NCBI RefSeq assembly: GCF_018263855.1
Contig: NZ_CP073318.1
Span: 1,240,001-1,304,000, forward strand
Direction: 5' to 3'
From: Kutzneria sp. CA-103260
GTDB taxonomy: Bacteria; Actinomycetota; Actinomycetes; Mycobacteriales; Pseudonocardiaceae
DNA: 64,000 nucleotides
Part shown: positions 54,812-63,273 of the stretch, piece after piece
Numbering within the stretch: position 1 is the stretch's first letter
Layout: each line of letters opens with the position of its first letter
Notes under the pieces: generated by a model
The model's database searches: none
Seen by the model: the letters and a program-made list of their open reading frames with translations, nothing else
What the model was told of the DNA's origin: nothing
Made by a program: the position numbers and the translations under genes

Positions 54812-55939
54812 GTGACTTCTGCGGACGACTCGACCGGTGCGGTGGCCCTCAGCGAGGGCCGGGTGCGCTTCCCGGGCATCAGCCCGCGCGCGTACGAACA
54901 CCCGGCGGACCGCGGCGCGCTGACCACGCTGCGCTCGGTGCCGGGCTTCGCCCAGGTGCTACGGGCGGTCAGCGGCGCGTTCTCCGAGCGGGGTGAGCGG
55001 CTGCTGTCGCTGTCCTCGTCCATCCGCGTCGGCCCGCGCCAGTACCCGGAGCTGGACAAGATCCGCAACGAGTGCGCCGAGATCCTCGACGTCACGCCCG
55101 TGCCGGAGCTGTACGTCACCCGCGACCCGCGGCCCAACGCCATGACGATCGGCCTCGACGAGCCGTTCATCGTGATCACCACCGGTCTGGTGGAGGCGCT
55201 GGACACCGAGGGGCTGCGGTTCGCCATCGGGCACGAGGTCGGGCACGCCCTGTCTGGTCACGCGCTGTACCGCACCATGCTGCTGCGCCTGCTCCAACTG
55301 CTCACCAGCATGTCGTGGATGCCGGTCGGCTACTGGGGTCTGCGGGCCGTCATCGCCGCGCTGCGGGAGTGGTACCGCAAGGCCGAGCTGTCCGCCGACC
55401 GCGCCGGGCTGCTGTGCACCCAGGACCCCGAGACCGCGCTGCGCACCCACGTGCTGCTGGCCGGCGCCGTCGATCCGTCCGAAGTGGACACCGAGGCCTT
55501 CCTGGCCCAGGCCCAGGAGTACGAGTCCTCGGGCGACGTCCGGGACAGCGTGCTCAAGGTGCTCAACGTCATCGACCTGAGCCACCCGCTGGCCGTGGTG
55601 CGGGCCGCCGAGCTGCAGAAGTGGGCCGACAGCGAGGAGTACCGCGAGATCCTGGGCGGCACCTACCCGCAGCGCACCGACGACCCGCAGAACCAGTGGA
55701 CCGACGACGTCAAGTCCGCGGCCAAGTCCTACCGCGACGCCTTCGTCGAGACCACCGACCCGCTGGCCAAGGTGCTCAACGAGGTCGGCGGCGTGATCTC
55801 CGAGGCCGCCGGCAAGGTCTGGTCCAAGTTCGCCGCCCGCCCCCAGCCGCCGGCCGACGGGCCGGCGTCGGAGGAGCGCCCGGCTGACGACTCCGCCGAC
55901 AACAACAACGAGCCCCCCGCCGACAAGCCCAAGGACTGA
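54812..55939 (+). CDS. M48 family zinc metalloprotease
   Basis: A 375-residue protein with the zinc motif FAIGHEVGHALSGHAL (HExxH near 137-141) and the third ligand in KAELSADRAGLLCTQ. A hydrophobic stretch (MLLRLLQLLTSMSWMPVGYW) may associate with the membrane. The C-terminal 40 residues are Pro- and Asp-rich and disordered. HtpX/M48 relatives degrade membrane or misfolded proteins; the target here is unknown. GTG start at 54812. The gene's stop is one base from the convergent hydroxyacid oxidase stop. Confidence 0.93.
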   Translation: MTSADDSTGAVALSEGRVRFPGISPRAYEHPADRGALTTLRSVPGFAQVLRAVSGAFSERGERLLSLSSSIRVGPRQYPELDKIRNECAEILDVTPVPELYVTRDPRPNAMTIGLDEPFIVITTGLVEALDTEGLRFAIGHEVGHALSGHALYRTMLLRLLQLLTSMSWMPVGYWGLRAVIAALREWYRKAELSADRAGLLCTQDPETALRTHVLLAGAVDPSEVDTEAFLAQAQEYESSGDVRDSVLKVLNVIDLSHPLAVVRAAELQKWADSEEYREILGGTYPQRTDDPQNQWTDDVKSAAKSYRDAFVETTDPLAKVLNEVGGVISEAAGKVWSKFAARPQPPADGPASEERPADDSADNNNEPPADKPKD

Positions 55940-57097
55940 CTAGGTGCGTCGCAGGCTGTCCGGCGTGAGGTCGGCGAGCGTCGGGTAGCCGTCGACGGCC
56001 ATGGTCAGGTCGGCCTCGGCCAGCACGGAGCGGAGCACGTGCACCAGACCGTCGGCCCCGCCCAGGGCCATGCCGTAGGCGACGGGACGCCCCAAGCCGA
56101 CGGCGGTCGCGCCCAGGGCCAGGGCCTTCACGACGTCGGAGCCGGAGCGGACGCCGGAGTCGAAGAGCACGGGCAGGCCGTCGGCGGCGGCGACCACGCC
56201 GGGCAGGCAGTCGAGGGCGGGGATGCCGCCGTTGGCCTGCCGCCCGCCGTGGTTGGAGCAGTAGATGCCGTCCACGCCGCCGTCGCGGGCCCGGCGGGCG
56301 TCGTCGGGGTGCTGGATGCCCTTGACGATCAGCGGCAGCGAGGTGATGGACCGCAGCCACGGCAGGTCGTCCCAGGTCAGCGGGTTGCCGAAGAGCTGCG
56401 CCCACAGGCCGACGGTCGCCTGCACGTCCTCCGCCGGATCCTTGCCGAGCCGGGCCCGGAACACCGGGTCGGAGGTGTAGTTGGCCAGGCACTTGCCCCG
56501 CAGCTGCGGGAAGTTGCCAGTGGTGAGGTCACGCGGCCGCCAGCCCGGGATCCACGTGTCGAGCGTGACGATGATGGCCTTGAAACCGGCGGCCTCGGCC
56601 CGGTGCACCAGGCTCTCGGCCAGCTCGCGGTCGGTGGGCGTGTAGAGCTGGAAGAAGCCGGGGGTGTCGCCGAGCCGGGGCGCGACGTCCTCCAACGGGT
56701 CCTGGGTGAGGGTGGACAGCGCCAGCGGCACGCCGGTCCGCGCGGCGGCGTCGGCGGCGGCGAGGTCGCCGTGGCCGTCCTGGGCACACAGCCCGAGCAC
56801 GCCGATCGGGGCCATGAACAGCGGTGACGGCAGGGTCAGCCCGAACATGGAGACGGACAGGTCCCGTTCCTTGGCGCCGACGAACATGCGGGGCATCAGG
56901 CCCCAGCGCTGGAACGCAGTCACGTTGGCGCGCTGGGTGTGCTCGTCGCCGGCCCCGCCGGCCACATAGGACAGCAGCGACGGCGGCATCGCCCGCGTGG
57001 CCCGTGCCTCCAGCTCCTCGTAGACCATCGGCATGGTCGGCAGCACGCCGTTGAGGCCGCCGAAGTAGATCTCGTACTGGAAGTCGCCGAAGGCCAT
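55940..57097 (-). CDS. FMN-dependent alpha-hydroxyacid oxidase (lactate 2-monooxygenase-like)
   Basis: The 385-residue protein is an FMN-dependent (S)-2-hydroxyacid oxidoreductase: [40 protein letters not shown] (FMN loop), [40 protein letters not shown] and [20 protein letters not shown] with the catalytic His-Gly-Gly-Arg. [20 protein letters not shown] binds the phosphate. It resembles lactate 2-monooxygenase and the mycobacterial LldD type. The ATG at 57097 has GGGAGGG upstream. It is divergent from the PucR-type regulator gene. Confidence 0.93.
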   Translation of the reverse strand: MAFGDFQYEIYFGGLNGVLPTMPMVYEELEARATRAMPPSLLSYVAGGAGDEHTQRANVTAFQRWGLMPRMFVGAKERDLSVSMFGLTLPSPLFMAPIGVLGLCAQDGHGDLAAADAAARTGVPLALSTLTQDPLEDVAPRLGDTPGFFQLYTPTDRELAESLVHRAEAAGFKAIIVTLDTWIPGWRPRDLTTGNFPQLRGKCLANYTSDPVFRARLGKDPAEDVQATVGLWAQLFGNPLTWDDLPWLRSITSLPLIVKGIQHPDDARRARDGGVDGIYCSNHGGRQANGGIPALDCLPGVVAAADGLPVLFDSGVRSGSDVVKALALGATAVGLGRPVAYGMALGGADGLVHVLRSVLAEADLTMAVDGYPTLADLTPDSLRRT

Positions 57098-57187
57098 GCC
57101 GAACCCTCCCGGTTGGTGTCTTTCACAATCCTCCACCAGAGGCTGTCGGCAGCGCACGGCGAATCCACCCACCCTGCCGGCATGATG

Positions 57188-57205
57188 GTTGTGACGGATC
57201 ACAAC
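57188..57205. promoter_or_regulatory. inverted repeat upstream of PucR-type regulator
   Basis: GTTGTGA (57188-57194), CGGA, TCACAAC (57199-57205) is a perfect 7-bp inverted repeat ending 13 bases before the regulator's ATG at 57219 and 91 bp from the divergent oxidase start. It is a likely operator for the PucR-type protein or a CRP-like factor. Confidence 0.5.
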
Positions 57206-57218
57206 GGGGGAGGCGACG

Positions 57219-58361
57219 ATGCTGGCCGACGTGGACGTCCCGGCGCTGGTGGACCGGGTGCTGGACGGGCTGGTGCGGCGGCTGCCGACCTACGGCTCGA
57301 TGCCGGTCGAGGCCCTGACCGGCGACGTCCGCCCGATGGCGGAGCGAGCCCTGCGCGGCTTCGTCGAGTCGCTGCCCCACGGCGGCGTGCCCGCGGCCGA
57401 GCTGACGGCGCAGGCCCGCGAGTCGGCGATCGCCCGCGGCGAGGAGGGCATCCCGATGGAGGCCATCCTCGACGCCTACCTGCTCGGCCTCCAGGAATGT
57501 GTCACCCAGCTGCGGTCGGAGCTGGAGCGGGCCGAGAACGCGGAGCTGATCGACTTCTTCGGTGCGGTGCTGACCTTCCAACATGTTGTGCACCAAGCGA
57601 TCGCGTCCGGTTTTCTGGAGCACCGGGAGAGCACGGCCGGGGAGACCCAGGCGGCTCGGGGCGCGCTGCTGGCCGCCCTGGTCGACGGCGGCGACGCCAC
57701 CGACGCGGCCCACCGGGCCGGCATCCGGCTCCGCGAGCACTACCTGGTGGCCGCGCTGGCCATCGGCCCGCATCCGGACGAGTCGCGGCCCGGCGTCGAC
57801 CATGTCATGGCGGCCCGGCGCAAGGTCAGTCGCGTACGACTGGAGCTGGCCAGCCTCGGCCGCGACGACGTGTTGACGGCGTTGTCCCCGACCGGCGGCA
57901 TCGCCTTGTTGCCGGTCGCCGACATCCCGCACGCTCGGCTCGCCGCCGCGGCCGGTGCCGAGGTCACCGTCGCGGTGGAGACGGCAACGCCTGCCGCGGT
58001 GCCGAAGGCGGCCCGGCTGACGCGGGAAATCCTTGAGGTGGCGGTGAAAACCCGCCGAGGATCGGGCGTCTACCGGCTCGACGACGTGCTGCTCGAGTAC
58101 CAGCTGACCCGGCCCACCGAGGCCAGCGCTCGCCTGGCCGCCGCCCTCGACCCAGTGGACGAGGACCTGCTGCGGACCCTCGACGCCTACCTGGACACCG
58201 GTCTGCGCCGCAACGCCACCGCGGCCGTTCTTGGCGTGCACCCGAACACGGTCGACAACCGGCTGCGTCGCATCGGCCGGCTCACTGGTCTGGACCCGAC
58301 GCGGCCGGCCGATCTGCCGATGCTGCGGGCGGCGATCGCGGTGCGCCGCATGGGCTCATAG
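57219..58361 (+). CDS. PucR/CdaR-family helix-turn-helix regulator
   Basis: The 380-residue protein has an N-terminal helical domain ([40 protein letters not shown]) of the RsbT co-antagonist type found in streptomycete PucR proteins, a middle GGDEF-like region, and the C-terminal PucR helix-turn-helix: [20 protein letters not shown] and [20 protein letters not shown]. It probably activates the divergent hydroxyacid oxidase gene or its own operon. ATG at 57219 with GGGGGAGG upstream and a perfect inverted repeat in the gap. Confidence 0.93.
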   Translation: MLADVDVPALVDRVLDGLVRRLPTYGSMPVEALTGDVRPMAERALRGFVESLPHGGVPAAELTAQARESAIARGEEGIPMEAILDAYLLGLQECVTQLRSELERAENAELIDFFGAVLTFQHVVHQAIASGFLEHRESTAGETQAARGALLAALVDGGDATDAAHRAGIRLREHYLVAALAIGPHPDESRPGVDHVMAARRKVSRVRLELASLGRDDVLTALSPTGGIALLPVADIPHARLAAAAGAEVTVAVETATPAAVPKAARLTREILEVAVKTRRGSGVYRLDDVLLEYQLTRPTEASARLAAALDPVDEDLLRTLDAYLDTGLRRNATAAVLGVHPNTVDNRLRRIGRLTGLDPTRPADLPMLRAAIAVRRMGS

Positions 58362-58569
58362 GGGTCATCCGCCCGTTAGCTGAGCCCGCCTGACGGCAGC
58401 AGTTGCGCCGAACGACGTATCAAGCGGCGTTCAACTTGTTTAAATGTCAACCATTTGCCTCCAGTCGTTTGACTGCAAACATCTCTGACCGAACTCTGAA
58501 GTAATAACCGCCGAACATGCGGCATCCTCGATCGCACCAACGAGGTTCCCGGTTGGAGAGAACATCCGC
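58362..58569 (+). promoter_or_regulatory. AT-richer promoter region of the JAMM-SnoaL-VOC operon
   Basis: This 208-bp gap is visibly less GC-rich than its surroundings, with TTTAAATG, TTTGACTGCAAACATC and AAGTAATAACC. No exact -35/-10 pair with 17-bp spacing is seen. The Shine-Dalgarno site GGTTGGAGAG lies just before the ATG at 58570. A promoter is inferred from base composition and position; TTGACT at 58469 could be its -35. Confidence 0.45.
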
Positions 58570-59154
58570 ATGCCCACTCATCCCACCCCTGCCGTGGTGC
58601 TCTGTCCCGATGTCGTCGAGTCGTTCCTGACCGTCGCCCTGCCGGTGTACGAGAGCCTCACGCCCGAGCACCCGCTGCCCTGTTTCGCCGTCCTGCTCGG
58701 CGATTCCGCGCCGTCGGTCAGCCACGTGCGCCGGCTGGCGTTCGGCGCCAACGCCCGAACCACCTCGCGCGCCGCGGTCGAGGAGTTCGCCACCAGCATC
58801 GTGCCCAAGTTCGGCGCGGCCTACGAGAACACCGACCGCGGCTACTGGCTGGATCCCGCCGACCTGCTCCGCATCCACCACGAAGCCGACCGCGACGGCC
58901 TGGAGATCCTGGGCTCCATCCACATGCACCCGGACTGGCACCGGATCACCCGCGTGCCGGCCGAGCGCGCTTGCGCGCTGTCGTCCCGGCCGACGGCGAT
59001 GGACGAGCACGTGTTCGCCGGCACCGGCTGGCCAGTGAACATCATCTGCTACCTGGAGCAGATGAACGGCATGACGAGTTACAACGTCGAGGCGTGGAGC
59101 CCCAGCGGGGCGGCGCTTCCGTTGCGTACCAAGGTGAAGGCGGTGGCCGCGTGA
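58570..59154 (+). CDS. JAMM/MPN (JAB) domain metalloprotein
   Basis: The 194-residue protein shows the JAMM pattern: EHPLPCFAVLLGD near the N-terminus (candidate Glu), a middle WLDPADLLRIHHEADRDGLE, then ILGSIHMHPDW with the metal His pair and SSRPTAMDEHVF with the Ser-x-x-x-x-x-Asp side, as in JAB1/MPN metalloproteases and isopeptidases. HMHP replaces the common HSHP. Bacterial JAMM proteins cut ubiquitin-like sulfur carriers or activate sulfur transfer in biosynthesis. It overlaps the SnoaL gene by four bases (GTGA) and is the first gene of a three-gene operon. Confidence 0.78.
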   Translation: MPTHPTPAVVLCPDVVESFLTVALPVYESLTPEHPLPCFAVLLGDSAPSVSHVRRLAFGANARTTSRAAVEEFATSIVPKFGAAYENTDRGYWLDPADLLRIHHEADRDGLEILGSIHMHPDWHRITRVPAERACALSSRPTAMDEHVFAGTGWPVNIICYLEQMNGMTSYNVEAWSPSGAALPLRTKVKAVAA

Positions 59155-59528
59155 GCGACGAGATCAAGGCCCTCTGGGCCCGCATGACCGAAGGCTGGGC
59201 CGCCGGCTCCGGCGAGCGGTTTGCCGCGGTTTTCGCGGCGGACACCGACTTCGTGAACGTGCGGGGCGAGGAGCAGCACGGCCGGGAGATGGTGGCCAAG
59301 GGTCATCAGATGCTGTTCGAGTCCCGCTTCCGCGACACCACGCTCACCGCGGAGACCCCCACGATCAGGTTCATCAACGACAACGCCGCCGTCGTCCACG
59401 TGGTGACCACTGTGGACGGTGTCGACGGCCTGCTGGTGCGCACGCACGCCCAGGCCGTGGTCGAGCGCCGCGACGGCGAATGGCTGATCACCGCATTCCA
59501 CAACATGGTTCCCGCTGGCCCTCGTTGA
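59151..59528 (+). CDS. SgcJ/EcaC-type SnoaL-like (NTF2 fold) protein
   Basis: The 125-residue protein fits the SgcJ/EcaC/SnoaL-like family: IKALWARMTEGWAAGSGERF, FAADTDFVNVRGEEQHGREM and VVERRDGEWLITAFHNM. The cone-shaped NTF2 fold binds small hydrophobic ligands; members occur as cyclases or of unknown role in natural product clusters and as stand-alone proteins. GTG at 59151 is coupled to the JAMM gene stop. Eighteen bases separate it from the VOC gene. Confidence 0.88.
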   Translation: MSDEIKALWARMTEGWAAGSGERFAAVFAADTDFVNVRGEEQHGREMVAKGHQMLFESRFRDTTLTAETPTIRFINDNAAVVHVVTTVDGVDGLLVRTHAQAVVERRDGEWLITAFHNMVPAGPR

Positions 59529-59545
59529 CCAACACAGGAGTATCG

Positions 59546-59923
59546 ATGCCCACCGCCAAGCTGCGCCATCTCGCCTTCACCGCCCGGGACGCGGTCAAGC
59601 TGGCCCACTTCTACCGGGACCAGTTCGGCATGCGGATCTTCCACACCGACCCCGACGGCAGCCAGTTCCTCACCGACGGCTACATCAACCTGGCCATCAT
59701 CCAGCAGGCGCTGGACGGGGACGTGCCCACCGGCTTCAACCACTTCGGCTTCCACGTGGACGACGTCGAGGGGGCGATGACCAACCTGGTCGAGGCCGGG
59801 CTGCCGAAGCCGGCCGTGCGGCACACCACCCGGCCGTTCGCCGAGTACCGGGCGATCGATCCGGAGGGCAACTGGTTCGACCTGTCCGGCCACGGCTACC
59901 TGCCGCCCACCGAGCAGGAGTGA
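59546..59923 (+). CDS. VOC family (glyoxalase-fold) protein
   Basis: The 125-residue protein has the two beta-alpha-beta units of the vicinal oxygen chelate fold: KLRHLAFTARDAVKLAHFYR, QFGMRIFHTDPDGSQFLTDG and the second unit HFGFHVDDVEGAMTNLVEAG ending RAIDPEGNWFDLSGHG. Metal-ligand positions His in LRHLAF, His in NHFGFH and Glu/Asp in the last strand are plausible. AGGAG lies before the ATG. The substrate is unknown; with SnoaL and JAMM partners it may belong to a small biosynthetic or detoxification operon. Confidence 0.9.
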   Translation: MPTAKLRHLAFTARDAVKLAHFYRDQFGMRIFHTDPDGSQFLTDGYINLAIIQQALDGDVPTGFNHFGFHVDDVEGAMTNLVEAGLPKPAVRHTTRPFAEYRAIDPEGNWFDLSGHGYLPPTEQE

Positions 59924-59927
59924 CGAC

Positions 59928-59958
59928 TACGGGGCCGCACCGAAAGTGCGGCCCCGTA
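59928..59958. terminator. bidirectional terminator between VOC and GH87 genes
   Basis: TACGGGGCCGCAC (59928-59940) and GTGCGGCCCCGTA (59946-59958) form a perfect 13-bp stem with loop CGAAA. It lies between the convergent ends of the VOC gene (59923) and the glucanase gene (59965), and can stop transcripts from both sides. Confidence 0.85.
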
Positions 59959-59964
59959 ACCGTT

Positions 59965-62163
59965 TCACGCCATGTCAGCCTCGAACTCCGAGACCTGCCC
60001 GGCCGGCCAGCCGGTGTTCGCGGTGAAGGTCAGCCGCACGAACCGCTGTGTGGTCGTGCCGAACGAGGCCGACGCGGTGTTGCCGGACGCCGGATCGAAC
60101 GTGTAGCCGCGGGACGCGACCAGCGTGGACCACGAGTTGCCGTCACTGCTGCCCTGCACGGTGATCGTCTGCGTGCGGGCGCCCCAGGCGCTCGACGGCG
60201 GCAGCTTCAGCACCACCTTGTTGATCGAGTACCCCTGGCCGAGGTCCACGGTCAGCGTCTGCGGGAAGGCGTTGTTCGCGCTCTCCCAATAGGTGTTGGC
60301 GTCGCCGTCGTTGGCGTTGCCGGGCGGGAAGCCGCCCTGCGAGCCGCTGGTCGAGATCGCCTTGCCCTTGGCCAGGTTGGTGCCCGAGGTCGGCGGCGCC
60401 GGCGGGCCCGAGTTGGGCGGCGGCCACGTCGAGCAGTCGCCCCAGGTGCCGCTGTAGCCGCTGTTGCCCGAGCCGTTGAACGTCATCTTCGGGATGGACG
60501 TCGGGTACGGGCAGTTGTAGGTGCCGACCACGCCGACGCCGCTCGCGGTCAGGTTGCTGACCGACGCCGTGCCCTGGGTCTGTGACTGCAGCACGAAGGT
60601 GCCCACGCCCTGCACGGTCGCGCCGTTGATGGTGACGCCCTGGATCACCTTGCCGGCGCCGTTGCCGTCGATGAACTGGATCGCCTCGTACGGGCTGTCG
60701 ATCGCCTTGAAGTTGGTGACGTTGATGGCCACCCCGGTGATCGCCTGGTCGCGGGCGTCGAACCAGAGCGCGCCGACCCCGAACTGCCAGTTGGGATCCA
60801 GCGCCCCGGCCCGCAGCGTGGTGTTGTTGGACAAGGTGATCGTGCCGCTCAGCGGGACGCTGCTGAACCGGTTGGCCACCAGGATGCCGCCGCCCAGGGC
60901 GTTGGTGTCCTGCACCAGGTTGCCGCTGACCGTGTTGTTGGAGCCGCCGTAGAGCGCGATCCCGTTGGCCAGGTTGGGCTGCACGACGGTGTTGTTGGTC
61001 AGCGAGTTGCCCGAGTCGGCCTGCCCGTTGGACCACAGCGCCAGGCCGTCGTCGCCGTTGTTGCGCAGATAGTTGTTGGACAGCGTGGAGTTCGTGACGG
61101 CGCCGTCGAAGTTGACGCCGTCGGCCATGGTGTCCTGGATGCGGTTGTTGGCGATGGTCAGGTTGCTGGACGCCCCGTTCATCAGCCACAGGCCGCACTT
61201 GGTGTCCTGGATCCACAGGTTCTGCACCGAGGACCCGTTGCCCAGCACGCCGTGGAAGCCGTTGTCCGGGCTGCCGTCGTTGCGTTCGGTGACGTCGCCG
61301 AAGATGGCGAAGTCGGACAGCTTGATGTTGCCCGAGGCGCTGCCGTTGTTGAAGATGTTGTTGCCGTGCAAGGTGGTGTACCACGGGCCGGCACCCGTGA
61401 TGGTCACCTGGTCGACCGCCAGCGCGGACGGGATCTCGAACCGGCCGCTGGGGATCCACACCGTCTTGCCCTGCGACTTGGCCGCCGCGATGGCGTTGCG
61501 GAAGGCCTGCGAGTCGTCGGACGAGTCGTCGGCGGTGGCTCCGTAGTCGGTCACCGACAGCGAGTTGGCCGGCTGCGCCGCCGCCCCGCCGACCTGCTCG
61601 AAGTCGGCCAGGTCGATGGTGGCCTGGCTGACGTCGCCGCCGTCGGCCTGCACCCGGACCTTGGCCCCGGCGGCCAGGTTCTGGCCCAGCAGCAGCCGCG
61701 AGTCGTCGAAGAAGTGGTGATTCTTCGCGCCGGGGATCCAGCCGGTGTCGATGTACATGTACCTCGACGTCACCGACAGCCCGCTGGCGAGCTTGGTTCC
61801 GTTGACGTACACGGAAAGCCGGCCGGAGCTGCCGTCGGGCAGGTTGTAGTGGACGTTGATCGAGTTGGCCGCGGCCGGCAGCGTGAACTCGACGTACTGG
61901 CCCTGGTTGATGCGCACGGCCTGCCGGCCGGACGCCTCGGAGGCCAGGCTGGCCTGGGTGTAGTCGGGGCCGACGGCCGCGCCGTTGGTGGCCGAGCACT
62001 CGGCCTCCACGGTGCGGAACGGCACGGACGCGCCGCCGGACGCGGTGGTCGGACAGGTGGCCGCCGTGGCGGGAACGGCCCCGGCCACCAGCGCGGCCCC
62101 CGAGGCGATCAGCGTCGCGGCCAGCAACACGGGCATGCCAAATACAGGGTTGGCAGGCTTCAT
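59965..62163 (-). CDS. secreted GH87 alpha-1,3-glucanase (mycodextranase-like) with CBM and discoidin domains
   Basis: The 732-residue precursor has a signal peptide (PVLLAATLIASGAALVAGAV, cleavage near ATAA-TCP). A CBM6/35-like domain (about 36-195; FRTVEAECSATNGAAVGPDY, VRINQGQYVEFTLPA) leads to a right-handed beta-helix domain starting SLSVTDYGATADDSSDDSQA. ADGVNFDG and NNGDDGLALWS place three Asp at relative positions 0, 23 and 24, the spacing of the catalytic Asp1045, Asp1068 and Asp1069 of Paenibacillus Agl-FH1 (GH87). After a Pro-rich linker, residues 600-732 form an F5/8 type C domain. It likely degrades fungal alpha-1,3-glucan outside the cell. Confidence 0.87.
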   Translation of the reverse strand: MKPANPVFGMPVLLAATLIASGAALVAGAVPATAATCPTTASGGASVPFRTVEAECSATNGAAVGPDYTQASLASEASGRQAVRINQGQYVEFTLPAAANSINVHYNLPDGSSGRLSVYVNGTKLASGLSVTSRYMYIDTGWIPGAKNHHFFDDSRLLLGQNLAAGAKVRVQADGGDVSQATIDLADFEQVGGAAAQPANSLSVTDYGATADDSSDDSQAFRNAIAAAKSQGKTVWIPSGRFEIPSALAVDQVTITGAGPWYTTLHGNNIFNNGSASGNIKLSDFAIFGDVTERNDGSPDNGFHGVLGNGSSVQNLWIQDTKCGLWLMNGASSNLTIANNRIQDTMADGVNFDGAVTNSTLSNNYLRNNGDDGLALWSNGQADSGNSLTNNTVVQPNLANGIALYGGSNNTVSGNLVQDTNALGGGILVANRFSSVPLSGTITLSNNTTLRAGALDPNWQFGVGALWFDARDQAITGVAINVTNFKAIDSPYEAIQFIDGNGAGKVIQGVTINGATVQGVGTFVLQSQTQGTASVSNLTASGVGVVGTYNCPYPTSIPKMTFNGSGNSGYSGTWGDCSTWPPPNSGPPAPPTSGTNLAKGKAISTSGSQGGFPPGNANDGDANTYWESANNAFPQTLTVDLGQGYSINKVVLKLPPSSAWGARTQTITVQGSSDGNSWSTLVASRGYTFDPASGNTASASFGTTTQRFVRLTFTANTGWPAGQVSEFEADMA

Positions 62164-62216
62164 CGACTGCTCGCTTCCTGGTCCCACGAGGCAGGGTGCG
62201 GGACCACGTGCACCGG

Positions 62217-62245
62217 ACTATACGAATTACGACACTTGGTCGCAA
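62217..62245 (-). promoter_or_regulatory. sigma-70-type promoter of the GH87 gene
   Basis: On the minus strand TTGCGA (62240-62245) and TATAGT (62217-62222) are separated by exactly 17 bp. The -10 box lies about 54 bp before the ATG at 62163, leaving a short leader. This is the cleanest housekeeping-type promoter seen in the window. Confidence 0.75.
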
Positions 62246-62344
62246 GAGTCCGACGAGTCGACGCAAAAGCCCGACAGGCAATCGAGCCTGGCGGCCCGAC
62301 CGCTGGTCCAACCGTCCAAGATCGAAGCGCGTTTCCTCACGTTC

Positions 62345-62373
62345 AACGTCAGGAAAGGTCCTTTCCTGACGTT
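62345..62373. terminator. 29-bp perfect palindrome downstream of DUF1905 gene
   Basis: AACGTCAGGAAAGG (62345-62358), a single T, and CCTTTCCTGACGTT (62360-62373) are perfect complements. It is 21 bp past the DUF1905 stop on the minus strand and upstream of the GH87 promoter. With a one-base centre the tip cannot pair fully, yet the hairpin is long. No T-tract follows on the minus strand. Confidence 0.65.
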
Positions 62374-62394
62374 CGGGGCGCGCCGCGGCGGCCG

Positions 62395-62658
62395 CTAGAG
62401 GCGTTCGGTGAGGCGGATGCGGACCTCGTCGCCGGCGTCCTTGCCGATGGCCTTGCGGACGGCGGCCTTCACCGGCAGCTTGTGGTTGCCGTCGCCCAGG
62501 GCCATGAAGGAGCTCTCGAACGGCACGCCGTTCACGGTGCCGCGCACCTTGACCAGGCCGTGGGTGCCGAAGAACTCGGCGGATCGGGGCCAGACCACGT
62601 AGGTCCAGCCGCCCTTGGCCGGGCTGCGGACCAGGGTGGCGGTGAATTCAGTCAGCAT
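62395..62658 (-). CDS. DUF1905 family protein
   Basis: The 87-residue product reads [20 protein letters not shown], then [20 protein letters not shown] and [20 protein letters not shown], the small beta-barrel pattern of DUF1905 proteins, ending in [20 protein letters not shown]. The family is of unknown function and is often fused to or beside YdeI-like domains. The ATG at 62658 starts the conserved block; the upstream in-frame ATG at 62694 would add 12 poorly conserved residues. It is 36 bp downstream of the membrane protein gene on the same strand. Confidence 0.88.
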   Translation of the reverse strand: MLTEFTATLVRSPAKGGWTYVVWPRSAEFFGTHGLVKVRGTVNGVPFESSFMALGDGNHKLPVKAAVRKAIGKDAGDEVRIRLTERL

Positions 62659-62694
62659 GCCCCGGTGTCGAAGCCGGGGCCGGGTTTCCGACAC

Positions 62695-63273
62695 TCACTC
62701 CTCGTCGAGGACCTCGTCGTTGTCCTCCAGCCGCTCCACGACGACGGGCTCCTCGACGGGAACGAGGTCCTGCCGAGGCGGGAAGGCGATGGCGAGCAGG
62801 GAGGCGACGGCGCCGAGCAGGGCGATCACCATGCCGGGGCCGATGCTCGCGGTGATCTGCTCGCCGCTGGCGCTGGCCAGCTGGGCCAGGACCGTGCCGG
62901 TGCCGTAGCCGGCGGCGGCCAGCTGCAGGCCGGCGCCGACCCCGAGGCCGCCGGCGATCAGGGAGGCGTTGCGGGTCCAGCGGAACTCGGCCCGCAGCGA
63001 GGCGGCGGCGACCGCGATCAGGGCGAGGCCGACGATCAGCGTGACGACGCCGACGTACTGCTGGATGGAGTGGCCCAGCCCGAGGTCCATGCCCCAGGCG
63101 GTGATGGCCAGCCGGAACCCGCCGCTGTCGGTCGGCAGCGGCACGATTGCCAGGTCCGGGAAGGTGCTGGCGATCAGCAGCGCGCCGCCGGCGAACAGGG
63201 CCGCGACGGTGCGGACGCTGGGCCGCGCCACGGTGGTGTGCAGGGGAATGGGCGCGGTGTCCTCGGTGGCCAT
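62695..63273 (-). CDS. small integral membrane protein (192 aa)
   Basis: The product has a short cytosolic start (MATEDTAPIPLHTTVARPSV) and four hydrophobic segments: VAALFAGGALLIASTFPDLA, QYVGVVTLIVGLALIAVAAA, SLIAGGLGVGAGLQLAAAGY and GPGMVIALLGAVASLLAIAF, then an acidic tail PVEEPVVVERLEDNDEVLDE. The layout resembles uncharacterised actinobacterial membrane proteins. I do not recognise a function. The ATG at 63273 starts before the first helix. The acidic C-terminus may be cytosolic and interact with other proteins. Confidence 0.75.
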   Translation of the reverse strand: MATEDTAPIPLHTTVARPSVRTVAALFAGGALLIASTFPDLAIVPLPTDSGGFRLAITAWGMDLGLGHSIQQYVGVVTLIVGLALIAVAAASLRAEFRWTRNASLIAGGLGVGAGLQLAAAGYGTGTVLAQLASASGEQITASIGPGMVIALLGAVASLLAIAFPPRQDLVPVEEPVVVERLEDNDEVLDEE

